From: a virus
Strand: one strand, 5' to 3'
IMG/VR virus record: IMGVR_UViG_3300021077_000157
Coordinates: 1 to 22,804 of that record
DNA: 22,804 bases
Of the stretch, positions 7,526-15,841 are shown one piece after another. Positions within the stretch are counted from its first letter, which is position 1, and each line of letters starts with the position of its first letter. Made by a program: the position numbers and the translations under genes. The notes below the pieces were generated by a model, which was given only the letters and a program-made list of their open reading frames with translations, did not search any database and was not told the DNA's origin.

Positions 7526-9454
7526 TTAGGCCGCTACCGGCGGCGCATTAGTATTTGGAACAAGTGGCGATGTCGGAGCCGCTTCCGGACTAGCCGGAGG
7601 AGGCGTAACTGGAACAGGAGGCGCCACTGGTTGAGACCCTTGTATCAAGGCTTGAACTTGAACGAAGAACTTGCGCAACATATCTGCCTTTTCTTCTTCC
7701 AATTTCGCTGCCAAATAAAGATTGATATACTGAACCGTCAAAGTAGTTGCCAACTGAAGATCTAAATATGGATCTGGTGGCGTATATTTTCCATCTTCAA
7801 CGATCATATCCAATATTTGGAATATTCTCTCTTCAGAAGCATTGTCAAGCTTTTCATTCTGTTCAAGATCAGGGAATTTCATCAGTCGACGGCCTTCTTT
7901 GAGCGACAACATCCCCGCTTGTACTTGTTCTGTAACAGTTGCAATGCGTCCACCTGGCTCTCTGGGTAGCGATGACTCAGAGAAGCATTGAATGACGAAT
8001 GGATTTTTTAGAAATCCCATTTGAGGGAGACTAATCTCTTTTGTACCATCCTTATTAGGATAGACGGTCTGATACTTGCCAGTTTCCTCAGCGATGTCCA
8101 TGGCTGTTTCTGTAATCAAATAAGCCAATTCGATGTACATGTTTTCATATTTCTTAGCGACGGAAGTGAATCTATCGCTGAAGATATCGTCTGCTGTGCG
8201 GATCGCTTCGCCCGAATTGAGGCCAACCGCCTTTTGGCCAGTCGCTTGCATATTCGAGACACCGCACTGCCTGAATCCATAATCGATAAGTTTGTCACGC
8301 TCTGCATAAAGCTCCGGCGCATTACATGGGGCTACTTCATAACTAGGCTTCGTCCCATGATATGTAATAATCACGCCAATTTCATTATTGTTATGCGCTT
8401 TTACTACTTTCGAGGACTGATCAACAAATACGCGAGGTACCCCAACCAGAGTGATTGCGCGAGTAATGGTGTACATGATTCGATTAATAGACAACTGAGT
8501 ACCAAAAAGCTGAGTTCCAAGACCGTTGCCCCAATAGCCAAGAAAGGAATCCGAATAATTGAAGAATACAAACGGGAATTTTGTTTTATGATATTCTTCA
8601 TCGAAAATCACCCCAGCTTGAGTGGCTAACGTGTGGCGCCCCGGAATATAGCCTGGAGCATCTGGATCTGGGCCTGATGCTAATTTCCAACCTTCAACCA
8701 CCATCACTTGATCAGCTGTTGTGCGGCCCGAATCTGGGGAATTATCTGGATAGGACTGCGGAGCTTCTCCGATTACCTTCTTGGATTCTGGATTTTGAGA
8801 GAGGAGCTTATCTCTATCCACGAGCTTCAGCTGAATCATCTGCTGAGGATCGCCGTTGAGGCTGTCATTATCATCCACAAACAGGTCCGTGATCATGACT
8901 CTATCAACACAAACCTTGTCGTCGTCGCCGCGATAGACCTTGAGGGCACCAGCGCCCATCACGATCCCATCTCGTAGCATTTTGGCACCCTTGGCATAGG
9001 CCTTGGTCTGATAGAATTCCCCGAGGACGAATTTATTCAGCTCTTGGGCTAAATGCCTCTGCTTATAATCCGCGCCATCTGTAAGAAACCTTGGCTGGGG
9101 CTGAGCCTGTGTAAGACGAGATACCAAGGTATCCGTACAGGCTTGGATCAAATTGAATGTCGGGCGATCATCGGGGAGCGCCCTAGTGCGGTCCATCTTA
9201 GAAACGTTGCTGCCAGCATAGGAATAGATAGAAAGGCCACAGTAAAGTCTGATATCTACCGCTAGCTGTCTCATCCTATAGGTCTGATTGGTCTTAAGAT
9301 AAGCCCCAGTACCGCACAACTCGGCGGCCAACTGCTCATCTGAGTCAGCTTTCCACCACTCGGCAAGCATTCCAGAGCCATTAGTACCATCCGAAGCCGC
9401 TTTCGTTTTGAATTTGATCTTCGCTGGAGTTGTTTTGGCCTTGGTTATCTTCAT
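7526..9454 (-). CDS. Portal protein
   Basis: At 642 residues this is the size of podovirus portal proteins, which form the ring through which DNA enters the head. The body carries typical features: ALPDDRPTFNLIQACTDTLVSRLTQAQPQPRFLTDG near residue 90, then FVLGEFYQTKAYAKGAKMLRDGIVMGAGALKVY, and RVMITDLFVDDND. The middle (NGLGTQLFGTQLSINRIMYTITRAI) fits the stem and clip. The last 40 residues are Pro/Ala/Val-rich and probably disordered. The start codon shares one base with the previous stop (TAATG at 9456-9452), so translation is probably coupled to the small upstream gene. Terminase, scaffold and capsid genes on the same strand support the call. Confidence 0.87.
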   Translation of the reverse strand: MKITKAKTTPAKIKFKTKAASDGTNGSGMLAEWWKADSDEQLAAELCGTGAYLKTNQTYRMRQLAVDIRLYCGLSIYSYAGSNVSKMDRTRALPDDRPTFNLIQACTDTLVSRLTQAQPQPRFLTDGADYKQRHLAQELNKFVLGEFYQTKAYAKGAKMLRDGIVMGAGALKVYRGDDDKVCVDRVMITDLFVDDNDSLNGDPQQMIQLKLVDRDKLLSQNPESKKVIGEAPQSYPDNSPDSGRTTADQVMVVEGWKLASGPDPDAPGYIPGRHTLATQAGVIFDEEYHKTKFPFVFFNYSDSFLGYWGNGLGTQLFGTQLSINRIMYTITRAITLVGVPRVFVDQSSKVVKAHNNNEIGVIITYHGTKPSYEVAPCNAPELYAERDKLIDYGFRQCGVSNMQATGQKAVGLNSGEAIRTADDIFSDRFTSVAKKYENMYIELAYLITETAMDIAEETGKYQTVYPNKDGTKEISLPQMGFLKNPFVIQCFSESSLPREPGGRIATVTEQVQAGMLSLKEGRRLMKFPDLEQNEKLDNASEERIFQILDMIVEDGKYTPPDPYLDLQLATTLTVQYINLYLAAKLEEEKADMLRKFFVQVQALIQGSQPVAPPVPVTPPPASPEAAPTSPLVPNTNAPPVAA

Positions 9455-9657
9455 TATCTGCCTTCTACTATATGGGCGAACATCAGTTGCTCGTCAGATA
9501 TGCCACCTTCTAACTGGCTCTCTTCTATTTCCTCTATTGAGGACGAACCCTTTTTTGGCATATCTCCAAACTTGACAGACAGTTCTTCATAAACAATCTC
9601 CGTCACACCCTGTTTGCGGCATAATTTTAGGAATTTATCCAGTTCCTTAAGTTCCAT
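9454..9657 (-). CDS. Small acidic phage protein upstream of portal
   Basis: A 67-residue protein beginning MELKELDKFLKLCRKQGVTEIVY. The reading frame extends upstream to GTG 9669 and ATG 9666, but ATG 9657 has an AGGTG at 9671-9667 with 9-nt spacing and is preferred. The N-terminal half reads as a helix followed by a strand (EELSVKFGDMP), then a Lys-Gly-Ser turn and an acidic tail. I recall similar short proteins (LCRKQG, VKFGDMP) beside portal genes in environmental phages, but no function is known to me. The stop overlaps the portal start by one base. Confidence 0.65.
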   Translation of the reverse strand: MELKELDKFLKLCRKQGVTEIVYEELSVKFGDMPKKGSSSIEEIEESQLEGGISDEQLMFAHIVEGR

Positions 9658-9673
9658 TAGTATCATCACCTAT

Positions 9674-10126
9674 TTATTTATCTCGTCCATAGCTTGAGCC
9701 ATAGCCAGCTATAGGCATTCTATCCTTAAGCTTCCTACTCTTCATGATTCTAGAGACAATATCGTCTCGGTCTTCATCCTCTTGCTCATCGCCAATCAGG
9801 TCGCCGCTGTTCTTTCCCGTATAACTGGATTCTAGATCATCCTTTAAGGATAGATCATCAAACTCATTTGGAGAGAAATCGGCTAAACGATCATCATCTG
9901 GACCATGATCTTCGTTGGCAACTCGGCCACCTTCGGAATACATGCCGCGCTTCTTCATGATTCGTTCGACGAGATCGCCATCGTCTCGAGCCATTCCACC
10001 GTCAGCCATCTTTGATTGACTGTGCTTCATACATGAACCAGATGAGCAGTCGGGGCAATCCATAGCCATGCCGCCTTCAGCCATCTTTCGCTTCTTCATA
10101 TTGTAGGCAATCGCCATATTAGACAT
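9674..10126 (-). CDS. Low-complexity phage protein with GG repeats and a cysteine cluster
   Basis: A 150-residue hydrophilic protein. Two copies of KMA(E/D)GGMA (15-21 and 39-45) flank CPDCSSGSCMKH, where C24, C27, C32 and H35 could bind a metal (C-X2-C-X4-C-X2-H). A third related unit, MYSEGGRVA, is at 62-70. The motif (L/I)V-x-RIMK occurs twice, in LVERIMKKRG (52-61) and IVSRIMKSRK (about 124-133). The rest is Asp-rich and probably disordered. SD GGGAG precedes ATG 10126. Met/Gly-rich proteins of this style sit between terminase and portal genes in many environmental phages, without known function. Confidence 0.7.
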   Translation of the reverse strand: MSNMAIAYNMKKRKMAEGGMAMDCPDCSSGSCMKHSQSKMADGGMARDDGDLVERIMKKRGMYSEGGRVANEDHGPDDDRLADFSPNEFDDLSLKDDLESSYTGKNSGDLIGDEQEDEDRDDIVSRIMKSRKLKDRMPIAGYGSSYGRDK

Positions 10127-10128
10127 GC

Positions 10129-10875
10129 TTACTCTCCCTGATACAGGTTAACAATCGACTTGACGGCATTTAGACCGGCATCTGCCGTGGAAAGTGAGCT
10201 AAATACGATAGTAAGCACATCAGCAGCGGCGGCCTGGATTCTTACACTTCCACCCACGATAGGTTGAGTAGGAGATGGCCAGCCAAATCTTGCTAGTACT
10301 GTGCTTCCTTGGCTGATTACAACATCAAGGCCGGAGATAGCAGGAGCGCCATAGCTACCTGCTGCCGTAACAGAAAAAGAAGCGCCGGCTGATGCTGTAC
10401 CATTGGCGGCGGCGGTTAATGTACCTGGGGAGTTCTGGGTAAGAATTACATGAGAGGTAGCACCGGTAACGGTAACTCCAGTAACAGCGGCAGCCACTGC
10501 TGTTCTAGTAGCGCCTGCTAAAGTGTTAGCACTTGCATCCGTTGCGCCCGCTACCGCAATGCCAATCAAGCCAGCCGGAGCTGGGTCAACGCCCGCGCTG
10601 TTGATATTATACCAAACATAATAACCATAGAGATCGCCAGCGGTATGGAATGTCCAATATGTGCTATTTCTGCTGCCTGAGGAATCCGCTGCGCATGTTA
10701 CATCAGTAACATTTGGGCTTGGATTTGTCGTAACCGCAGGGCTACCAGCGGCTAGATATGGAATAAACGATTTAAACTCTAGCGTATAGAGACCTGCTGT
10801 CACGACATTGAATGTCTGAGTGCCAAGGCCGCCAACCACAGTACTCTGATTTACCTGCAAAGAATTGATCGTCAT
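10129..10875 (-). CDS. Phage structural protein, beta-rich
   Basis: This 248-residue protein is dominated by Ala, Thr, Val, Ser and Gly with hardly any charged residues, like decoration or fibre-associated proteins. Residues about 70-155 (TYWTFHTAGDLYGYYVWYN, then VDPAPAGLIGIAVAG and HVILTQNSPG) form a domain I recognise as recurrent in phage virion proteins. The C-terminal 70 residues (GLDVVISQGSTVLARFGWPSPTQP) look like another beta-sandwich. It ends 2 nt before the next start and follows a small acidic gene. A role on the virion surface is inferred from composition and position. Confidence 0.7.
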   Translation of the reverse strand: MTINSLQVNQSTVVGGLGTQTFNVVTAGLYTLEFKSFIPYLAAGSPAVTTNPSPNVTDVTCAADSSGSRNSTYWTFHTAGDLYGYYVWYNINSAGVDPAPAGLIGIAVAGATDASANTLAGATRTAVAAAVTGVTVTGATSHVILTQNSPGTLTAAANGTASAGASFSVTAAGSYGAPAISGLDVVISQGSTVLARFGWPSPTQPIVGGSVRIQAAAADVLTIVFSSLSTADAGLNAVKSIVNLYQGE

Positions 10876-10898
10876 TACTGTTTCCTTTGGTTTATTTG

Positions 10899-11126
10899 TT
10901 ACATTCCCAGATCTTGTTCTTCATCTTCTTCACGCACATATTCGCACAAAGCTTCCAATGCTGACTTTAGCATCCCTTTATCTTTCTTTTCAAAAGCAGA
11001 CAAAAGATCTTCGGCTATTGCATCAAGCATCCCAAATTCTTCTTCGTTGTCAGGTTTTCTTTTTTTTGTCGGCTCGTCTTCGGAGCCCATGGAGGCATCG
11101 TCTTTATTTTTTAAAAAAGGCAACAT
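10899..11126 (-). CDS. Small acidic helical phage protein
   Basis: A 75-residue protein beginning MLPFLKNKDD, with a charged, disordered first 30 residues and then a helical part (LDAIAEDLLSAFEKKDKGMLKSALEALCEYV) and an acidic tail. Small proteins with this build (a PFLK start, an amphipathic pair of helices, a poly-Glu/Asp end) often follow the large terminase gene in phages. SD AAAGG lies 8 nt before ATG 11126. The 61-nt gap from the terminase stop is T-rich but has no clear stem, so I do not call a terminator there. Function unknown. Confidence 0.65.
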   Translation of the reverse strand: MLPFLKNKDDASMGSEDEPTKKRKPDNEEEFGMLDAIAEDLLSAFEKKDKGMLKSALEALCEYVREEDEEQDLGM

Positions 11127-11187
11127 TGTTTATCCTTTTGTCTTAAGATGCATATATTTTAGACTAAAACTAATAAAAAACCTAGAG

Positions 11188-12675
11188 CTATCCCAAATCC
11201 CCTAGAGTGCCTTCAGACGGCCATTGACTACCGTCATGCATCTCCAGGAGTCTATCCCTTTCAGATTCCCAAAGAGCTTGAGTATCTTCGGATTGCTTCT
11301 GATGCCACTCCCTAGATCCTACTGCTATCTTTTTCTCGGCTTTGACTGAGGCATAGTGATAACCGCACCGCCAAGCATAGAGGAAAGCATCACAAAGGTG
11401 ATTGGAGAGAGATGGATTTTCCTTTTTTGGATATTTTATCACATCACCATCGGTCACCCAGATCAGCGATGCCATCTCTTCCCATAGAGGCCTATTATCC
11501 TCCGAATCGACGACTAGGATTCTGCCCTGGATAAGATCCGAATTGCATAGCTCGATGAATGTTACCTTGTCTTGTTTGTCAGCATATTCGAAAGGAATAG
11601 CGGATCTAAAGCGCATCGACTCCACGCCTTGCTTGTTAGCGCCATCGATTATGACTCGGTGCGGAGCACAGCTAGAATCACTCATAAATTCTTGGATCTT
11701 CCCGGCTACTTCGTCAAAAGTCATCTTAGGTTTGGAAAAGCTCTTAAGAATATAGAGATAGGGATTATTCACATGATAGGCAGTAAGGACGAAAGCTGAA
11801 TCATCTTCCCAGCCAGTATCTACACCTAGAGTATATGTCCATCCGTCATGTGGTAGGTGCGGTACAGTCTTTGTCAGATTCTTGGCGGTATCGAACTTAT
11901 AGACTATCTTCTCTTCATCTACCACCCACTGATTGAGATACCATTGCTTATATTGCGGCGTCTGCATATATAAGGGACGTTCCGCCTTGATCTTCTCAAG
12001 TGCCATAGCCCATTGCTTAGCCACAAATGGGTTATCATGCGCCGTCCACTCAAATAGCTTCCACCCACGTTCTCTCCCTGTCGTAATATCGTAGAATAGA
12101 CCCCTAGGAAAGTTGGAAGCAGTCCCCATTAAACATATTGTACCTGACTCAGCTCCATCATTAGGATCGACCATCGCCGGACCGAGGACCCCATAGACTA
12201 GATTGCTGACATTGATCGTATACATGGAAGCTTCATCGATACAGACAAGGCGGTATTTCCTACCCAACAGCTTGTTCATCTCTGATTCATCGACATCCAC
12301 CCCAGTAACCGCGATAACTGAACCATTGGGGAATGTCATTGTCAGTTCAGTCTGATTGAAGCTGGCACCCAATGAATACTTGGTGTTGATGATGTTAAGG
12401 ATGTCTTTCCAGATGATCGCCTTAGCAGACGCGCGAGTAAGACCTAGAAAGAGACAGTTGCATCCTGGATTTTGAAGAGCTTGTTGGACCAGATATAGAC
12501 CAGCCGTGAATGACTTGGCACTTCGCCGTGTGCAGAACAGAACCTTTTGCGTAGATGGATCACGAATAAAGTCCACTTGATTAGAAAAGGCATGCGCTAG
12601 AACGTTGGGAATATTCAACCGCGCTAGTTTTCGGCGGGCTAACTCCTCTAGGACGAGTCGTGGCTCTATTTCCAT
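11188..12675 (-). CDS. terL: Terminase large subunit
   Basis: A 495-residue DNA-packaging motor, close to the usual TerL length. The ATPase half shows a Walker A-like CTRRSAKS (48-55), Walker B LVCIDEAS (143-150) and a likely coupling motif at CLMGTAS (181-187). The nuclease half has the RNase H-like acidic set: GVDTGWEDDSAF with D286, VIIDGANKQGVE with D344, and HLCDAFLYAWR with D429. It pumps DNA through the portal and cuts genome units. Its ATG shares one base with the preceding stop (TAATG, 12677-12673). Portal lies downstream and the probable small terminase upstream. Confidence 0.95.
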   Translation of the reverse strand: MEIEPRLVLEELARRKLARLNIPNVLAHAFSNQVDFIRDPSTQKVLFCTRRSAKSFTAGLYLVQQALQNPGCNCLFLGLTRASAKAIIWKDILNIINTKYSLGASFNQTELTMTFPNGSVIAVTGVDVDESEMNKLLGRKYRLVCIDEASMYTINVSNLVYGVLGPAMVDPNDGAESGTICLMGTASNFPRGLFYDITTGRERGWKLFEWTAHDNPFVAKQWAMALEKIKAERPLYMQTPQYKQWYLNQWVVDEEKIVYKFDTAKNLTKTVPHLPHDGWTYTLGVDTGWEDDSAFVLTAYHVNNPYLYILKSFSKPKMTFDEVAGKIQEFMSDSSCAPHRVIIDGANKQGVESMRFRSAIPFEYADKQDKVTFIELCNSDLIQGRILVVDSEDNRPLWEEMASLIWVTDGDVIKYPKKENPSLSNHLCDAFLYAWRCGYHYASVKAEKKIAVGSREWHQKQSEDTQALWESERDRLLEMHDGSQWPSEGTLGDLG

Positions 12676-12887
12676 TATTTAGTCGGGACCCCCCGATTAA
12701 TCTTTATTTTTCCAAAAGCTGTATACAGATAAATATCTTCTTCGCATGAAGATGCACGATTTATTTTTTTTAAAAATATATCCCATTTATCCCATTTGAT
12801 GGTTATTGCTTCAATGATTATGGGATCAAAAAAATCTTCGTTATTCTTTTCATCCAGAGATGAAATCTCTATTAAGCTTTCACACAT
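12675..12887 (-). CDS. Hypothetical small protein before terL
   Basis: A 70-residue protein, start ATG 12887 with AAGGA 7 nt upstream, stop sharing one base with the terL start. It contains IIIEAITIKWDKWDIFLKKINRA and ends in IYLYTAFGKIKINRG. It is Ile/Lys-rich and AT-biased even for this genome. No motif recognised. The tight coupling to terL and a good ribosome site argue that it is translated; a role in packaging is only a positional guess. Confidence 0.6.
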   Translation of the reverse strand: MCESLIEISSLDEKNNEDFFDPIIIEAITIKWDKWDIFLKKINRASSCEEDIYLYTAFGKIKINRGVPTK

Positions 12888-12896
12888 TAAATATCC

Positions 12897-13253
12897 TTAG
12901 AACTTCCTGGGACTGGTTCTACCTTTTTCTGGGACATCAGACATTGCTATCTGGATTGCTTGCTTACGTGATGCTAGGGCAGCTGCTGCCGCCGGTGTCT
13001 GAGCTATTGCCTCTACTGGGACAGTAGTCTCTTGAAAGCCATTTCGTGCCATAGCGGCCAGAGTAGATGGAGTTTGTAGAGATGCGAAAGGTAACTGAGT
13101 ACTACCCGCAGATTGATATTGTGCCGGACTTGGGGCAGCCCGAGCTGTATACCGTAACTCCACCTCTTTGATCCTAGCAGCTATAAGATCCTTGGTAGCC
13201 TTTTGAAGCTTATGATTCATTAGTAGATCTAGTAGGAATGACAGCTCAGTCAT
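12897..13253 (-). CDS. Conserved phage hypothetical protein ending in GRTSPRKF
   Basis: A 118-residue protein with two parts. Residues 1-38 (MTELSFLLDLLMNHKLQKATKDLIAARIKEVE) form amphipathic helices; the rest is Ala/Gln/Pro-rich linker containing AQTPAAAAALASRKQAIQ and a basic end, GRTSPRKF. I recall the same plan, helical head, Ala-rich middle and this tail, in proteins next to terL in uncultured podoviruses, without a known function. Its start overlaps the upstream stop by 4 nt (ATGA at 13253-13250), so translation is probably coupled. Confidence 0.65.
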   Translation of the reverse strand: MTELSFLLDLLMNHKLQKATKDLIAARIKEVELRYTARAAPSPAQYQSAGSTQLPFASLQTPSTLAAMARNGFQETTVPVEAIAQTPAAAAALASRKQAIQIAMSDVPEKGRTSPRKF

Positions 13254-13579
13254 TTATCTTTACCTGTCTTACCGGCTCCTGGCCCAGCAAATACATGTGA
13301 CATTGGTGTATCCACTTGTGCGGTAATCTTCTTGAACATACTACGAGCAGGAACGGCAACAGGTTCAACCGCACCTTGCTTCTCATACGGTGTCATCGAT
13401 GAGACGTTAGTTGTAGGGACAATAGCTGTCCTCTCCAGCCAAGTTACATGGAGTTCTTTATATTCACGTGAATATTGTAATTTGAGGCCAGTTCTTTTAT
13501 TTGGATCCAGTTTCATCTGTAGATTAGTACCAGCTAGAAACAATGGATTATGGAGTTCAGCGAATTCTATATCAATCAT
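13250..13579 (-). CDS. Conserved phage hypothetical protein
   Basis: A 109-residue protein. The frame opens at TTG 13582, but ATG 13579 is the better start, with AGGAT 7 nt upstream. The first 75 residues look folded: IDIEFAELHNPLFLAGTNLQMKLDPNKRTG, then ELHVTWLERTAIVPTTNVSSMTP. A Pro/Val/Lys-rich tail follows. The end GPGAGKTGK resembles a P-loop but sits in a disordered C-terminus without any other ATPase feature. I associate this head with small proteins upstream of terL in environmental phages; role unknown. Confidence 0.65.
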   Translation of the reverse strand: MIDIEFAELHNPLFLAGTNLQMKLDPNKRTGLKLQYSREYKELHVTWLERTAIVPTTNVSSMTPYEKQGAVEPVAVPARSMFKKITAQVDTPMSHVFAGPGAGKTGKDK

Positions 13580-13588
13580 CAATGGATC

Positions 13589-14008
13589 CTAGGCGAACGG
13601 GTTAAATGTCCAATCTTTATATTTCTTCTTCCAGATCTTATCACCATCTTTAGTCAAATGAGTCACAGTCTTAATCCCTGGAGGTAGAAGCTTCTTACCT
13701 ATACCAAGGGTGCGGTGATCCCTATGTACATAGATGTAGTCTAGAATCGGGCCCCTGTGAACTGCAAACCCTAGAACCACATCGTGATCATCTGTAAGTA
13801 CAGCCAACCGCACCATAGATTCTGGCTGAGCTAATAGCGATGAGATATAGGTACTGTATTTGTCATAATATGCATTCGAATCCATGACTTTGATGAGTTC
13901 GTTGCCATAGCGATGGGATCTTAGCCATTTTGAGTAGATCAATCCCTTGTAAGTAGAGGGGATATGAGCACCCTGGACCGTTATGACTGTGTAGGTTGTT
14001 TCGGACAT
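13589..14008 (-). CDS. GNAT-fold acyltransferase-like phage protein
   Basis: A 139-residue protein with the acetyl-CoA-binding signature of the GNAT fold: ILDYIYVHRDHRTLGIGKKLL (88-108), where RTLGIG matches the R/Q-x-x-G-x-G/A loop. Upstream strands include MVRLAVLTDDHDVVLGFAVHRG (65-86). The C-terminus (KIWKKKYKDWTFNPF) is shorter than in free-standing acetyltransferases. Such proteins recur in the packaging region of podoviruses; their substrate is unknown to me. It overlaps the upstream gene by 28 nt, and AAGG lies 7 nt before ATG 14008. Fold call is good; activity is not shown. Confidence 0.72.
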   Translation of the reverse strand: MSETTYTVITVQGAHIPSTYKGLIYSKWLRSHRYGNELIKVMDSNAYYDKYSTYISSLLAQPESMVRLAVLTDDHDVVLGFAVHRGPILDYIYVHRDHRTLGIGKKLLPPGIKTVTHLTKDGDKIWKKKYKDWTFNPFA

Positions 14009-14289
14009 TCGACAACCTTATATGTGGGCCCACTACTAGTATCCTTTGTCGGGCATATTTTCCTTGATAAGATATCTTTAGCTCGACTTTTCCTGATTGC
14101 TACGAGTGTTTCTTCATTCGGTAATGCTGCCGGCTTATAATCCTTATTACGTTCAAGCAGCTCTTCGAGAGTCATTTTGGCTATAATCTGATTATGTGTC
14201 ACATATTGAACAGAGATCTCCGGTCTAATTTGTCTCTCTTCGATATGTTGAGGTCTAAGCCATTTGTCTACAAAATCAAGAAATGTCAC
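13981..14289 (-). CDS. Hypothetical phage protein
   Basis: A 102-residue protein starting at GTG 14289, supported by AAGGAGG 9 nt upstream inside the end of the previous gene (14-nt overlap). It starts MTFLDFVDKWLRPQHIEERQ, has a helical KMTLEELLERNKDY segment and a basic, Cys-containing C-terminus (two cysteines at about 83 and 94). No family recognised. Overlaps at both ends place it firmly in the late operon. Confidence 0.65.
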   Translation of the reverse strand: MTFLDFVDKWLRPQHIEERQIRPEISVQYVTHNQIIAKMTLEELLERNKDYKPAALPNEETLVAIRKSRAKDILSRKICPTKDTSSGPTYKVVECPKQPTQS

Positions 14290-14665
14290 TAGCTTCTACC
14301 TCCTTGGGTACAAGCTTGAGATCAGCTTTTTGCTCTTCTGCTTTTGCAGCTTTCTCAGCTAAGAACTCTTGGATTACAGAATGGCAAATCTGATTACTAG
14401 CCACTTTCCGGAGTGAATGAATGAAATGGGCATCAGGCTTGTGGGATTCCGTTGGCCCTAGATGCATCACCATATTGGCTACTGCATATTTTTGGGCAGC
14501 GATTAATTCTTCTTCTTGTCCAGGCTCGCATGGAATGCATGCCCCCGCTATAAGCCGGTCCGACCACTCTTCAAATTCTGATCTTCCTAAAGGTAGTGGT
14601 CTAGGCTCCAGCATCTGCCCTATAATGTCGCCAACTGGAGTTACATCATCATTCTTTATCTTCAT
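14276..14665 (-). CDS. Hypothetical phage protein, helical
   Basis: A 129-residue protein, start ATG 14665 overlapping the previous stop by 4 nt (ATGA). It contains LPLGRSEFEEWSDRLIAGACIP (about 24-45), EELIAAQKYAVANMVMHLGP and HFIHSLRKVASNQICHSVIQEFLAEKAAKAEE, which read as helices, then a Lys/Glu-rich end. I recall short proteins with EFEEWSDRLIAGA-like helices upstream of terminase genes in environmental phages, with no assigned function. Confidence 0.65.
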   Translation of the reverse strand: MKIKNDDVTPVGDIIGQMLEPRPLPLGRSEFEEWSDRLIAGACIPCEPGQEEELIAAQKYAVANMVMHLGPTESHKPDAHFIHSLRKVASNQICHSVIQEFLAEKAAKAEEQKADLKLVPKEVEASDIS

Positions 14666-15072
14666 TTCTCTATTCCTATTGTGTCTTTAGCCATATCAAC
14701 TAATTCAAGAGTAGTGAGATTCTGGATGTATTCCCGTTGGGGATCTACAGGTATCTTTGTCTGATCCCTTACCTTACCCCATAGCCTCTCAAAGAGGAGC
14801 TGACGTGCTTTATTACATACGTCTTCCTCGCCTTCCATAGCGTCCAGCAATAGACGAGAGAAAATCTTTTGGAAGACCTTAATGTCTTTCTTATTGTGCT
14901 CTTCACGTAGCTCCAATGGCGTCATAGACCCATAGTCGTGAAGCTGTGTGATAAATTCCGAATATGAGGTTTCTTTGAGCTTTGCGATATCAGGGCTTAA
15001 GCGGGGACGACCCTTCGGATTCGCAGTGGGCGCGCCCTTTTTCCATTGATGTGTCGGCTTTGGGTTAGCCAT
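14662..15072 (-). CDS. Probable terminase small subunit (DUF5681-like N-terminus)
   Basis: A 136-residue protein beginning MANPKPTHQWKKGAPTANPK followed by GRPRLS. The WKKG...NPKGRP element is typical of the DUF5681 family, often annotated near or as small terminase. A helical body follows: FITQLHDYGSMTPLELREE, IFSRLLLDAMEGEEDVCNKARQLLFERLWGK, then TLELVDMAKDTIG. Small terminases recognise the packaging site and regulate TerL. Five small genes separate it from terL, more than usual, so the role is inferred. SD GAGG precedes ATG 15072, which lies 4 nt from the previous stop. Confidence 0.6.
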   Translation of the reverse strand: MANPKPTHQWKKGAPTANPKGRPRLSPDIAKLKETSYSEFITQLHDYGSMTPLELREEHNKKDIKVFQKIFSRLLLDAMEGEEDVCNKARQLLFERLWGKVRDQTKIPVDPQREYIQNLTTLELVDMAKDTIGIEK

Positions 15073-15076
15073 GGCC

Positions 15077-15523
15077 TCACTCTAGAATAGATTGAAGTGC
15101 AAAAACTTCGAGCGGCTTGATCGCCGACATCTTTTCAATAACTGAAACCGGGATAGAGAGAATGGAGACGGTCTCTTTAGTCAAATCATCCCATGCTTTA
15201 TCATATTCTTTTCTATTCTCTTCTGTGAAAAGAAATTCTGTTTTTGCTTCATTCAACATCGGTTCGCCGGCTTCGTCTTTATCCGCAAACCTTTTAAGTA
15301 GCATCGTTCTTGCTTCGCCAAATGGTACGAGATGGTCTTTTCTCTCCTGCATAACCCGAGCAATTAAGAGGGCGGTCTTTCCATCAGGTTCTTTACTCGC
15401 TAGTGAGGTAAGAGCTGCGCCAAACTGGCCATCAAGTAGCTGACCTATTGTTATGTCCACTCTAGCGCCAGGGGTTTTCTTTTCTATTATTTTATTGATA
15501 CGTCCTACTGATGCTTTAGCCAA
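15077..15523 (-). CDS. Phage protein, DUF1617-like
   Basis: A 148-residue protein with a TTG start at 15523, supported by AGGAG six nt upstream. The region ALLIARVMQERKDHLVPFGEARTMLLKRFADKDEAG followed by FTEENRKEYDKAWDDLTKETVSI resembles the helical core of DUF1617-like phage proteins, in which a long basic helix, a 'KDE-G' turn and a second acidic helix recur. The first 45 residues, with a basic N-terminus (GRINKIIEKKTPG), are extra. Function of the family is unknown to me. It is the second gene of the late operon. Confidence 0.6.
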   Translation of the reverse strand: MAKASVGRINKIIEKKTPGARVDITIGQLLDGQFGAALTSLASKEPDGKTALLIARVMQERKDHLVPFGEARTMLLKRFADKDEAGEPMLNEAKTEFLFTEENRKEYDKAWDDLTKETVSILSIPVSVIEKMSAIKPLEVFALQSILE

Positions 15524-15553
15524 TTAACTCTCCTGCTATTATCTTATCTTCAA

Positions 15554-15817
15554 TTATTCGTCTGAGACAACCGCACGACCATGGATAAATGGATTCACAT
15601 ATCCCGGTTTTAATCCAAATTCTCCAACACATCTACAGCATGTAAGCATCGACGGAGCCATCACAGCTAAGCATCTGGGGCATTCCCATCCCATCTCTCT
15701 CTGTGCTTTTCGCTCCTTCTCCTCATCAATATCTCTCTGCCGACATTGCTCGCAAATCTGATCTGGATCCAACATAGCTTGCTTACCACCGAAACAGTTG
15801 TAACAATATCTAGTCAT
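15554..15817 (-). CDS. Zinc-ribbon-like protein, first gene of the late operon
   Basis: An 87-residue protein with four cysteine pairs: YCYNCFG (5/8), ICEQC (22/25), ECPRC (47/50) and TCCRC (59/62), consistent with two zinc ribbons joined by a charged helix (RQRDIDEEKERKAQREMG). The start ATG 15817 has AGGGA close upstream. As the promoter-proximal gene of the rightmost late transcript it could be a regulator or a nucleic-acid-binding structural helper; the sequence does not decide. The divergent neighbour is the tandem-HTH gene. Confidence 0.7.
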   Translation of the reverse strand: MTRYCYNCFGGKQAMLDPDQICEQCRQRDIDEEKERKAQREMGWECPRCLAVMAPSMLTCCRCVGEFGLKPGYVNPFIHGRAVVSDE

Positions 15818-15841
15818 TCCCTATCTCTCAAATTAAGCTAA

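Noticed and set aside
8021-8629. 202-codon open frame on the plus strand
   Set aside because: Antisense to the portal gene, no ribosome site, no recognisable domain.
13250-13280. P-loop-like GPGAGKTGK
   Set aside because: At the disordered C-terminal end of a 109-residue protein, with no Walker B or ATPase fold upstream.
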